Shown here: piece after piece, positions 18,158 to 27,188 of the stretch | Numbering within the stretch: the first letter of the stretch is position 1 | Layout: each line of letters starts with the position of its first letter | NCBI GenBank assembly: GCA_029245955.1 | Contig: JAQWOH010000019.1 | Span: 234,835-298,834, forward strand | DNA: 64,000 nucleotides | From: Fuerstiella sp. | GTDB lineage: Bacteria > Planctomycetota > Planctomycetia > Planctomycetales > Planctomycetaceae | Direction of reading: 5' to 3' | Notes under the pieces: generated by a model | Seen by the model: the letters and a program-made list of their open reading frames with translations, nothing else | Told to the model about the DNA's origin: nothing | The model's database searches: none | Program-made: the position numbers and the translations under genes

Positions 18158-19537
18158 TTACTGCGATCGTTCGTCTGAGAAAACATTCCCTGTGGGTTCT
18201 GTGGGAAGCGTTTCTTTCCACTCGGCGAGCCTGTCAAGCAACTGTTTGACAGGCTCGGGCCGTGCTTCCTTTAAGTCACTGTTTTCATATGGATCAGCAA
18301 CGATGTCGAACAGTTCCACATAACTGGAGTCAGCATTGGTCACCAGTTTCCAGTTCTGATCCACAACGGCCCATGAAACCCAGTGGTACGGTTGATTTCT
18401 GTTAGGCCAGCGCGAATTCATTTTCCAGAAGAGTGGCTTTTGGCGTTTAGCCCTGCCGTCGCCCAGCAGCGCTGCTACCTGACTCAATCCGTCAGGTGAG
18501 TACGATTCGGGCAACTGCACTCCGGCGACCTGGCAGAAGGTCGGCAGCAGGTCCACTGCCGAGATCAGGGAAGTCCTGTCGACTTTGCCTGCTGCAATTT
18601 TTCCCGGCCACCGAGCGATAAAGGGAACGCCGATTCCACCTTCAAACAGCGCGCTCTTGTAACCCTTTCGGCCCCCCGTGATGCCTCGTGCGGCAGCGAT
18701 GCCGTAACCTGCGCCCGTTGCGGTGTCGTGCGTCAGAGCAAGTTCTGTCGGTCGAGACGCCCGCGCCGGACCGTTGTCTGAACTGAAGATGACCAGAGTG
18801 TTATCAGTTACTTTCAAACGGTCCAGTGTGTCCAGCACTTCGCCAATGCGATCATCAGCATGAGACAGCACCGATGCATAAATGTTGTCTCGCTCTTCAA
18901 GGTCTCGAAATCGCCAGCGATACTTTGGCACCGTATGAAACGGTGTGTGCGGTTCGTGCAGCCACAGGTTGACGAAGAATGGTTTTCCATCACGGTGACT
19001 TTTCTGAATGAAGGCACTGGCATGCCGCGAATCTTCGTGCACCGGCATCTGTTCTCCGGCACAGTTGAAGGCGCCGTAGGTGTCGTAACCGTATTCACTC
19101 GGCAGTGGTGAGTCCGGGATCATGTTGTTCGACAGATGCCATTTGCCAAAGTGAGCTGTCGCGTATCCGCTTTGTTGCAGAAACCTCGGCAGCAGGGGGG
19201 CCGTGGGTGTCAGCCAGTCCGGCATGTTCCGTTTGGCGTTGCTGGGCACCCACGCAAAGTGGCCGTCGATGTTATAGCGGGCCGGAAAATGCCCGGTCAT
19301 CACAGCCGTGCGGCTGGGAGAACACACGCCACTGGCGACGGTAAACCGATGGAAGTCAGTTCCCTCACGGGCCAGTCGGTCGATGTTCGGCGTTTTCACG
19401 TAGGGATGACCGTGGCAGCTGAGATCCCCCCAGCCCCAGTCATCAGCGAAAATAAAAACAATGTTGGGCCGTGCTTCCACTGTGGAGACAGTCGGTACCA
19501 GCAGGACAATGCAAACGACGGGCGCGAAGAAGTTCAT
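18158..19537 (-). CDS. Secreted sulfatase 2
   Basis: A 459-residue S1-type sulfatase with a signal peptide (MNFFAPVVCIVLLVPTVSTV). Metal ligands lie in NIVFIFADDWGWGD. The maturation motif CSPSR at 72-76 is canonical, with GHFPARY after it. HFGKWHL, LWLHEPHTPFH and FSSDNGPA supply further family ligands. Near the C-terminus WKLVTNADSSYVELFDIVADPYE is the usual sulfatase C-terminal subdomain. It is 99 bases downstream of sulfatase 3 and 46 bases upstream of sulfatase 1, so co-transcription is likely. Substrate cannot be read from sequence. Confidence 0.95.
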   Translation of the reverse strand: MNFFAPVVCIVLLVPTVSTVEARPNIVFIFADDWGWGDLSCHGHPYVKTPNIDRLAREGTDFHRFTVASGVCSPSRTAVMTGHFPARYNIDGHFAWVPSNAKRNMPDWLTPTAPLLPRFLQQSGYATAHFGKWHLSNNMIPDSPLPSEYGYDTYGAFNCAGEQMPVHEDSRHASAFIQKSHRDGKPFFVNLWLHEPHTPFHTVPKYRWRFRDLEERDNIYASVLSHADDRIGEVLDTLDRLKVTDNTLVIFSSDNGPARASRPTELALTHDTATGAGYGIAAARGITGGRKGYKSALFEGGIGVPFIARWPGKIAAGKVDRTSLISAVDLLPTFCQVAGVQLPESYSPDGLSQVAALLGDGRAKRQKPLFWKMNSRWPNRNQPYHWVSWAVVDQNWKLVTNADSSYVELFDIVADPYENSDLKEARPEPVKQLLDRLAEWKETLPTEPTGNVFSDERSQ

Positions 19538-19636
19538 TTCTGTTCATCCTGTTCGCCGTGATATACGATACGCGAACTTAGTGCGAGGAATTGAAGATGG
19601 ATCGAATACGGACAGACCGTGAACTGCACGTACCAG

Positions 19637-21121
19637 TTATTTGAAGTATGTCGGCTGCCACGGAATGTGCCCGTCTTTCTGCTGCAGAAACTTTGCGTCC
19701 ACAGACTGATACCATTGGTGCAGACGACTTCGCATCTGTTTCACTCGCTCGGGCATCATGGCAGCAAGGTCGTTGGCTTCGCCGATATCGGACGCCAGGT
19801 TGTATAGATGAACTCGGCCGTCTTCGTAGCGTTCCACAAGTTTGAAGTCCCCCTCTCGAATAGCGCCGCCGGGAATTCCACCCTGATTGCTGTAGTGCGG
19901 GTAGTGCCAGAACAGTGATTTACGATTCAGAGTCTTGCCTTCGAGTGCCGGACGAATATCGATGCCGTCGATGTCATGCTGGATGTTGACACCGGCTGCG
20001 GCTGCGACTGTCGGGTACAGGTCAATGGAACAGATCGGCTCGCCACATTCAGTTCCTGCCTTTGTAACGCCCGGATATCTCACGATCCAGGGCTCACGAA
20101 TACCACCTTCGTAGACCCAGCCCTTGCCGCCTCTCAGTGGCAGATTGCTGGTGGGTGAACCTTCCGAAGTGGAAAGTCCACCGTTGTCTGAGGTCAGCAG
20201 TACAACGGTGTTGTCTGCAACTCCCGATTCCTCCAGCTGCGTCAGAACTTTGCCGACGGCCTGATCCATCGCCTCAACCATCGCCGCGTAAACGGCGTGC
20301 TTCTGCAGGATCCTGACTTTGCGTGGCTTGTCGCCGAAAATCTGCTCCTCATCTGCAAACTCTTCGCCAGCGATGGCCGCTGCCTTCTTCCTGTATTTTT
20401 CCACCAGGTCGGGTCGGCCCATCAGTGGCGTGTGAACGGAATAGAACGCCAGGTAAGCCAGGAAGGGCTTGTCCCTGTTGGCGGCAATGAAGCTGGCTGT
20501 TTCGCGGGCCAGTCGAGCTGGCAGATGTTCACCTGCCGGGCTCTCAACTTTGATCTGAGGATTTTCAAACGGAGCAAAATACCTTTTGCCCGAATACGGG
20601 CCGCCTCGGCTGTACCCACCAATGTTGATATCAAACCCACGGTTCTGCGGATAGTACTCCTCGCTGCTGCCAAGGTGCCATTTCCCGGCAAAGAAAGTGG
20701 CGTACCCCCGGCTCTTCAGAGCCTGTGCAATCGTAATTTCATCCAGAGGCATGTTGTCGTTCAGAGGAGCCGGACGGAATTCCCCACCTCTCTTGCCGGA
20801 AAAGAAATTCGTGGCCTGGACTCGAGTCGGGTATTTGCCCGTCACCAGACTGTACCGCGTCGGTGAACAGACAGGATTGGCGGCATACCCGTCGGTGAAC
20901 CGCATACCGCTCGCCGCCAGTCCGTCGATATTCGGCGTTTCGTAAAAGCAACCGGGATTGTTGGCTCCGATATCCATATAGCCCAGGTCGTCGACGAGAA
21001 TCACAACGAAATTCGGCGGACTGTCTGCCCGACGCTCAGCCGCGGACACTGCGGAACCGCCCAGACCGACGACGATCACTGCAAGGAACGCTGAAACGCA
21101 ACACCACTTCATTCTGTACAT
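19637..21121 (-). CDS. Secreted sulfatase 3
   Basis: The ATG at 21121 (preceded by AGGAT) is preferred over a GTG at 21157. It gives a 494-residue protein with a signal peptide ending near VSAAER. Family features are FVVILVDDLGYMDIGANN (metal Asp pair), CSPTR as the formylglycine site, TFFAGKWHLG and LLTSDNGG. The C-terminal segment has the usual LVERYEDGRVHLYNLASDIG subdomain. It is the first gene of the three-sulfatase group. The trio suggests use of a multiply sulfated glycan, but the specific bond is unknown. Confidence 0.95.
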   Translation of the reverse strand: MYRMKWCCVSAFLAVIVVGLGGSAVSAAERRADSPPNFVVILVDDLGYMDIGANNPGCFYETPNIDGLAASGMRFTDGYAANPVCSPTRYSLVTGKYPTRVQATNFFSGKRGGEFRPAPLNDNMPLDEITIAQALKSRGYATFFAGKWHLGSSEEYYPQNRGFDINIGGYSRGGPYSGKRYFAPFENPQIKVESPAGEHLPARLARETASFIAANRDKPFLAYLAFYSVHTPLMGRPDLVEKYRKKAAAIAGEEFADEEQIFGDKPRKVRILQKHAVYAAMVEAMDQAVGKVLTQLEESGVADNTVVLLTSDNGGLSTSEGSPTSNLPLRGGKGWVYEGGIREPWIVRYPGVTKAGTECGEPICSIDLYPTVAAAAGVNIQHDIDGIDIRPALEGKTLNRKSLFWHYPHYSNQGGIPGGAIREGDFKLVERYEDGRVHLYNLASDIGEANDLAAMMPERVKQMRSRLHQWYQSVDAKFLQQKDGHIPWQPTYFK

Positions 21122-21673
21122 ACCGGGATCCTGTTTTTTCTGAGTGACAACAGACACGTTTTCTGCAGGGAGCGTGCTGATGCGGAACTTCGAAAACAGC
21201 GAGATGCTGAATGGTTCCTCTATGCGGTGATCATCAGGCGCCCACCTGAATCGTGGAGTTCCGCGATGTTCATTATGTACACAGTCCGGGGCATTTGTCT
21301 GCCCGCACAGTTATGCGTCTTGCGAGATGTCCCGTTTTTGCGGTACGACGGCAGTTCTTCGAACACCGGGCGCCCGGCGCGGACCGATCCGACAGAAAAA
21401 AGTCACATCCGTCGCCCACATAATGCAACATTCCGCCTTCTGGTGTCCTTATCGGTACGGAGATTGTTTCAATCGGTGTAATCGGAATTCCGTCGTCAGA
21501 GTGAATTGTTTGCGGGACTGTGTGGACCTGAACACGATAGCGACAAATTCGTACAGCGACCCCGGATCTGCCAGCCAAATCCAGCACGTGCGACCTCCGT
21601 AGGCAATAGTTCGTCAAACTAACCAAGCACGATGTGCCTCCCCTTACCAATTCGAGTTATTGGAGAATTCTCA
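21122..21673. other. Intergenic region between sulfatase 3 and the Cys-rich gene
   Basis: About 550 bases with divergent flanking genes. No open frame has recognisable protein features. It should contain promoters for both directions; the ribosome-binding site of the Cys-rich gene (GGAG) is at its right end. Confidence 0.4.
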
Positions 21674-22138
21674 ATGAGAAGTGTTCTTTCACTATTGGCT
21701 GTAGCTGTCATGAGCGGTGTTGTTGCACCTCAGTCTGCCGAAGCTGGCCTGTTCGGCCATTTCAAGCGATCCAGCTGCGATTCCTGTGCTCCTGAAGCGA
21801 CCTGTGCAGCTCCATCCTGCTGTGCACCAGTCGCCGCAACCTGTTGTGCCCCCGCGGCACCGACGTGCTGTGCACCGGCACCTGTCTGCTGCGAACCAGA
21901 GCCATGCTGCGACCCCTGCGGCAAGACTCGCTGCCGTCTGTTTTCCGGCCGTCTGTTCAAGAAGTTGCGTCGGAAGAACGCATGCTGCCCTGATCCCTGC
22001 TGCGAGCCAGCTCCCGTGTCCTGCTGTGCACCAGCTGCTGTCACGTGCTGTGCTCCTGCCGCTGTCACATGCTGTGCACCAGCTGCCCCGTCATGTGCCG
22101 CTCCTGCACCAGCACCAGCACCACCGGCTGCTGAATAG
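21674..22138 (+). CDS. Secreted Cys-rich CCAPA-repeat protein
   Basis: The ATG at 21674 has a GGAG ribosome-binding site and starts a clear signal peptide (MRSVLSLLAVAVMSGVV, cut near AEA). The mature part, about 130 residues, is a repeat of C-C-A-P-A/V-A-V/P-T units, with two repeat blocks on either side of a basic segment (RLFSGRLFKKLRRK). Many cysteines come in CC pairs, suggesting disulphide cross-linking or metal binding outside the cytoplasm. It ends in an Ala/Pro tail. It is a single-gene unit with its own terminator. I do not recognise a named family; similar CC-repeat secreted proteins are common in planctomycetes. A role in the cell-surface protein layer is only a guess. Confidence 0.85.
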   Translation: MRSVLSLLAVAVMSGVVAPQSAEAGLFGHFKRSSCDSCAPEATCAAPSCCAPVAATCCAPAAPTCCAPAPVCCEPEPCCDPCGKTRCRLFSGRLFKKLRRKNACCPDPCCEPAPVSCCAPAAVTCCAPAAVTCCAPAAPSCAAPAPAPAPPAAE

Positions 22139-22180
22139 TGCAATCGTGTGAGTCTGCAGCAGCAGCGAACTAAAGAATCG

Positions 22181-22212
22181 AAGACCGGTGACATTCGTCG
22201 CCGGTCTTTTTT
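22181..22212 (+). terminator. Intrinsic terminator of the Cys-rich gene
   Basis: Stem AAGACCGG (22181-22188) pairs with CCGGTCTT (22201-22208), with a 12-base loop and a run of six T at 22207-22212. It lies 43 bases after the stop codon. Confidence 0.88.
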
Positions 22213-22700
22213 CGTGCACTGATGTCCTGGACTTTGACACTCTCAAAAGTTCGCTCCATGGCTGAGCCGCGGTGTCATTCCGAGGAATGAATTTGTGACT
22301 TCATAGACTCCGTCGTCTCTGAATTGTTGATCAATTTACGGGATCACATCGCTCATCCCGGAAATATGCGGCGAATTATATTGCAAACCCACCAGCCAGC
22401 TGATGGATAACAACTATCGACCAGGCTGTCTTTCAACAGCCGGCGTTCCGGTCAGTTGTGGCTGGAGCTTATACGTTTGTCAGCCTGGTCGGACCGGCAA
22501 CAGGTTCGATTCCGGACCGCTTCTACCGGGTATGTCTGGCCATATCAATTGTGGCTGGATTCGTGACCGCCAGGTGTCTCCGACGGGCGACCGGCCTCGT
22601 CCACATAATCTTTCCACAATGACGCGCAGATTCGTTTAGGAGTACGATGTCCCGCTGCGGCATTCGTATTCGGCGACCGGCTTCTCAGCTGCCCGATGGA
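22213..22700. other. Intergenic region between convergent genes
   Basis: About 490 bases after the terminator. A 78-codon open frame at 22403-22639 has no recognised feature and no clear ribosome-binding site. Nothing else seen. Confidence 0.35.
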
Positions 22701-24608
22701 CTATTGGCAGGACTCACGAAATTCCCCGGCTGCGATGCCCTGCCTGAGGTAGGGTCTCGGTCGGGACGAAAAGGTACCGCCGTCCCAGCGGATGCTTTTG
22801 AACACGGGAATTTTCCCCTGCCAGACTGCGGTGACTTCTTCCGGCCGTTCTTTCTGACCGGGCGTCAGAATCAAGCTGGTGACAAAATCGTAGTTCTCCA
22901 GTACCTCACCGTCGGCGGTAACAAAACGATCCACGGGAATTCTCACCGAATGCACTCCCGCGCCGGGCAGCCTGACCAGGGCTGCAAAGCGGCGAGGCCG
23001 ACGTCCGGTGTAGCCACGCCACCGGTCAACGTCCATAACGACTGCCAGCGTATTAAACGGCGCTGTTGTTCCAACATCGATAGCCAGTGAAGCTCCGCGT
23101 GGACCGACAAATGCAGGGTCGTTGACCTTGTGAGTTTCGTAGTTCCAGTGTTCCGCATGGTTCACTCCGACCAGCGACCAGTCTCGCCAGCCATGACGAA
23201 AATCTTCGATCAAGCGCTGTCGTTCGCCACCTGGTCTGACACCGGCGGCTGTCAGTTGCTGTGGCGACGCCCGTCTGCACTCGCTGGTCACCGTCAACAA
23301 CGAAGTATCAGTGTAACCACGCGGCAGCGTGAGCGCCGCGCCTGTGTCATAGGTCACGTTGGCAAAGACGAACAACGGCTCATCTGCTTCCATCACCGGG
23401 CAGGACGCAGTGAATGAGTCGCCATCACGAGTCACTTCCGCCAATCGCCAGAAACGGGCACGCGGATCACGGTCATATCCGTAGAACACGGAAACCGACT
23501 GAAGTTTATGTGGACCTGAAAGATCGGGCCGCACGATGAATCGCGGTATTCCGTCCTCTGATTCTAGTTCCAGCTGAGCACCGGCGGTTCCGGGAAACGC
23601 AAACGTTTCCTTTAAGTGCGTCTCGAACCACCGCACTCGAGCGGCATAGTTGTCTGCAGTAAAACGATGGTTCATGTGCGGAGTAAAAGACGTTGCTCCG
23701 TTCTTCTGTGGCAGCGAACGAAACCCTTTCAACACCAGCTCCATCGGAGAATTGAAATCATTGGTTGCCCCCAGGAACATGACGGGGCAGCGGATGAGCG
23801 GCCAGTAGTTTCGAGCGTCCAGCGTTCGATTGTACAGATCGAGATTTTGCTGCATTCGCCTAGCGGAATCAGGCACGCCAGTGATATCTGCATAAAGATA
23901 GCCACTGCCACCGACGGATGGAGAGGCGGCTTTAATACGAGAATCAATCGCCGTCAATACGGTCAGGCGGCCTCCCATGCTGTGTCCTGTCAGTCCGATA
24001 TTCGAACCATCCACGCAGGGCTGTCGTTCGAGAAACGTAATCGCCCGCCGTGCTGCCGCTGAGTACAACAGCCAGCTGCTGTTCCAGGGATGAGCGACGT
24101 CGTGCAGGGTGCCCGCGCCGGGTGTTACATCGTTATGGTGTCTGGGCTCCAGAAAGCCGGCCGAAAGCCCAGCCCAATCAGTGTTCAGATCGTCCTGTTC
24201 TCCGATTACATGTTCACCCCAATTAACGGTAACGGCGGCAAAACCGTGCCCTGCCCAGAACCGAGCCGTTTCCGACATTGCTCGCTGACCACCGCCGTGC
24301 AGCTGCACAATTCCCGGCAATTGCCGGCCCGTCTTCGGAAACGAATAGAATGCTGCGACTCGAGCTTTCTTTCCACTCCATGTCCCCACCACATAACGAA
24401 CCTGCCGCAGCACGATGCCGTCGTCGATCGATTCGCGGATAATTTCTGTTTCCAGGGGTTCAGAACGAGGATCAAAGTCAGCCCACGTCTGCTGAACAGA
24501 CTGAGGCACGTCCCGCGCAGACGACCCCTTAGCGTCAACAATGAGAAAAAAAAGTAAAAGGCAAGTCACTCGAATCACGGATGCTCTTTCTGCTGCAGAT
24601 TTAGACAT
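22701..24608 (-). CDS. Secreted alpha/beta hydrolase (dienelactone hydrolase / acetyl xylan esterase-like)
   Basis: The ATG at 24608 gives a 635-residue protein; a TTG four codons upstream is an alternative. A signal peptide (VIRVTCLLLFFLIVDA) leads into an alpha/beta hydrolase domain (about 70-330). It has the oxyanion region LPGIVQLHGGG, the nucleophile elbow GHSMGG (Ser about 210), an acid in FLGATNDFN and the His in HMNHRF. The remaining 300 residues are beta-rich and may be a carbohydrate-binding or accessory domain. It probably cleaves ester groups on sugars. It is transcribed alone, convergent with the Cys-rich gene. Confidence 0.85.
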   Translation of the reverse strand: MSKSAAERASVIRVTCLLLFFLIVDAKGSSARDVPQSVQQTWADFDPRSEPLETEIIRESIDDGIVLRQVRYVVGTWSGKKARVAAFYSFPKTGRQLPGIVQLHGGGQRAMSETARFWAGHGFAAVTVNWGEHVIGEQDDLNTDWAGLSAGFLEPRHHNDVTPGAGTLHDVAHPWNSSWLLYSAAARRAITFLERQPCVDGSNIGLTGHSMGGRLTVLTAIDSRIKAASPSVGGSGYLYADITGVPDSARRMQQNLDLYNRTLDARNYWPLIRCPVMFLGATNDFNSPMELVLKGFRSLPQKNGATSFTPHMNHRFTADNYAARVRWFETHLKETFAFPGTAGAQLELESEDGIPRFIVRPDLSGPHKLQSVSVFYGYDRDPRARFWRLAEVTRDGDSFTASCPVMEADEPLFVFANVTYDTGAALTLPRGYTDTSLLTVTSECRRASPQQLTAAGVRPGGERQRLIEDFRHGWRDWSLVGVNHAEHWNYETHKVNDPAFVGPRGASLAIDVGTTAPFNTLAVVMDVDRWRGYTGRRPRRFAALVRLPGAGVHSVRIPVDRFVTADGEVLENYDFVTSLILTPGQKERPEEVTAVWQGKIPVFKSIRWDGGTFSSRPRPYLRQGIAAGEFRESCQ

Positions 24609-24854
24609 CACACCTGACAACGCAGTCCGTTTGGGCCGCCGGTTGCCGAGATACTGAGGTCGCGACGTAAGTACAAACGAAGGTGTTCGCGGACCTCATG
24701 GACAGATCCTAACGGATGTTGTGCAGTAACAGCAGCAACGGGATGAACGTGGTCTGAATCAATGTCAGTTAGCTGACCGCGTGTTCCTTGTCTGCTAAAT
24801 TGCAGATGAAAAACCGTCTATTGACCCAAACACTCATTTATCGTTACCCGTCGA

Positions 24855-26982
24855 ATGAAAACACTTTCTTGCATTCCGGCTACATCGATGCTCGGCCACA
24901 GACCACCTTATAGGCACATACGCGCGTTTTCTGCCACTCAGATTGCGCTGACAATCCTGCTGACGTGCCAGCCGGCAGCTCCGGCAGACGATGCCTGGGA
25001 TGTTGTCGTTTACGGTGGGACCAGCGCGGCCGTGACCACTGCTGTTCAATGTAAAGCTATGGGGAAGTCTGCAGTTATCGTCTGCCCGGACAAACATCCG
25101 TGCGGTTTAACATCCGCAGGACTGGGGTGGACAGACTCGGGAAACAAGGATGCCATCGGTGGACTGAGCCGCAATTTCTACCACCGAATCTGGAAGTATT
25201 ATCAGCAACCTGATGCGTGGACGTGGGAAAACCAGGCGAAGTTCGGCAACCGCAATCAAAGCCGCCCCGGCAAGACCGGTAGTCACGGCCCGGCGATGTG
25301 GGTATTCGAACCACATGTTGCCGAACACATCTTTGAACAGATGATTGCCGAAGCAGAAATTCCGGTGTATCGGGACGAATGGCTGGACCGCGGCCCCGGT
25401 TCAGGCGTCGATGTTCTGAATGGCCGCATCAGGTCCATCACAATGATCAGCGGCAGAACTTTTCATGGCCGCATGTTTGTAGACGCAACCTATGAGGGTG
25501 ACTTGGTCGCGACTACTGGCGTTGAATATCACGTCGGACGCGAAGCAAACTCCGTCTACGACGAAACGTGGAACGGAATTCAGGTTGGCGTGCTGCACCA
25601 CAGTCACTGGTTCAAGGAACCAGTGAATCCCTGGCGAATTCCCGGCGATATGTCGAGCGGACTGCTGCCACGTATCAGTGACGAAGATCCAGGGGGCAGG
25701 TGACCACCGTGTGCAGGCCTATTGTTTCCGAATGTGCCTGACCAATGTTGACGAAAACCGCATCCCTTATGCGAAGCCGAAGGGATATGACGCGTCGCAG
25801 TATGAATTGCTGCTGCGAGTCTTCGATGATGGCTGGCGACAGATGTTCAATAAGTTTGACCCCATGCCGAATCGCAAGACGGACACAAATAACCACGGTC
25901 CGTTCAGCACGGACAACATCGGAATGAATTACGGTTACCCCGATGGCAGCTACGAACGTCGACGTAAGATTATTCGGGAGCACGAGGTCTATCAGCAGGG
26001 GCTGATGTACTTCATGGCCAATGATCCAGCAGTCCCCGCTGAAATGGCAAAGTGGGGTCTGGCAAAGGACGAGTTTAAAGACAATGCTGACTGGTCTCAC
26101 CAGCTTTATGTGTGAGAAGCACGTCGCATGATCGGCAAATACGTCATGACAGAGCACGACTGTCTGGACCGAGTGGACCTCCTGATTCGGTTGGCATGGG
26201 ATCGTATACCCTGGATTCTCACAACGTCCGGCGGTATGTGACGCCGGACAGTCATGTGCAGAACGAGGGTGATATCGGTATCAGTGCGCCACGGCCTTAC
26301 GAAATCGCCTGCGGCTCCATCGTCCCAAAGAAAGCACAGTGCCCGAACCTGCTGGTGCCAGTCTGTGTGTCGTCCAGTCAAATTGCTTTTGGCTCTATTC
26401 GTATGGAGCCCGTCTTCATGGTTCTGGGGCAGTCCGCTGCTAAGGCGGCCTGCCTGTCACTGGACAGAGAAATGGCTGTGCAGGATCTGCCGTACGATGT
26501 GTTGAGCACACACCTGCTGACTGACGGTCAGGTCCTGAAAATGGACGACCCGCACATGATTTCGTCTCGAAAAATGCGAGGGGAAGTCGTCGACGACCGT
26601 CAGGCGAAATTCATTGGGGGGCTGGCAGGGGTCTGCTGCAAACAGGCCATATATTGACAGTGGTTATCGACACAATGGCAATGTGGAACAGGGACAAAAG
26701 TCTGCTCTGTTTGAAACAAAACTGAAGCCAGATCGGTATGAAGTGCGGCTGTCCTATCCGCCGAACAGAAATCGTGCGGAAAACGTTCCTGTTACCGTCA
26801 TACACATGGCAGACTCCAGAATGATTCGAGTCAATCAGCGAGAGAACTCACCGATTGACGGAGTCTTCATCAGTCTCGGTCAGTTTGAATTCGGTAATAT
26901 TGCCAAAGTTGAAGTGGGCACGGGCGAAACAAATGGATACGTCACGGTTGACGCTGTTCAGTTTCTGCCTGTAACCGAATGA
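24855..26982 (+). pseudogene. FAD-dependent oxidoreductase, broken by three frameshifts and one stop
   Basis: The pieces join into one typical secreted FAD-dependent oxidoreductase (about 700 residues). Piece one (24855 to about 25698) has the leader, WDVVVYGGTSAAVTTAVQCK and DATYEGDLVATTG. The second (to 26115) continues with YCFRMCLTNVDENRIPY and ends in HQLYV, where a TGA replaces an expected Arg codon. After the stop, EARRMIGKYVM follows in the same frame, then a frameshift near 26180 leads to DSVGMGSYTLDSHNV and FMVLGQSAAKAACLS. A last shift at the G run near 26616-26621 restores the C-terminal domain ending at 26982. Several independent lesions argue for a true pseudogene, although homopolymer shifts could be assembly errors. 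Confidence 0.9.
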
Positions 26983-27188
26983 ACGATTCGCGGACCGCAC
27001 CGAATCCATGATCGCAAAGATTCAGGAACCACCTGAAAACATGAGTAAAATCTGACTTAAATCGAGTTGCAGGTCGCTGTTGACGAGAATTCGGAACCTG
27101 GCGAGAATTCTCGCCCACATGGATGTGACGTATTCGGCACCAACGTCCGGATCCCCATTTTTCTGCACCTCCCGGCAGGATGCCTGGA

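Noticed and set aside
21730..22194. Long Gly/Ala/Gln-rich minus-strand frame opposite the Cys-rich gene
   Set aside because: It is the complement of the CCAP repeat; the plus strand has the signal peptide, ribosome-binding site and terminator.
21661..22212. Tandem repeats in the Cys-rich gene considered as a CRISPR-like array
   Set aside because: The repeats are in-frame coding repeats with variable spacing and no spacers.
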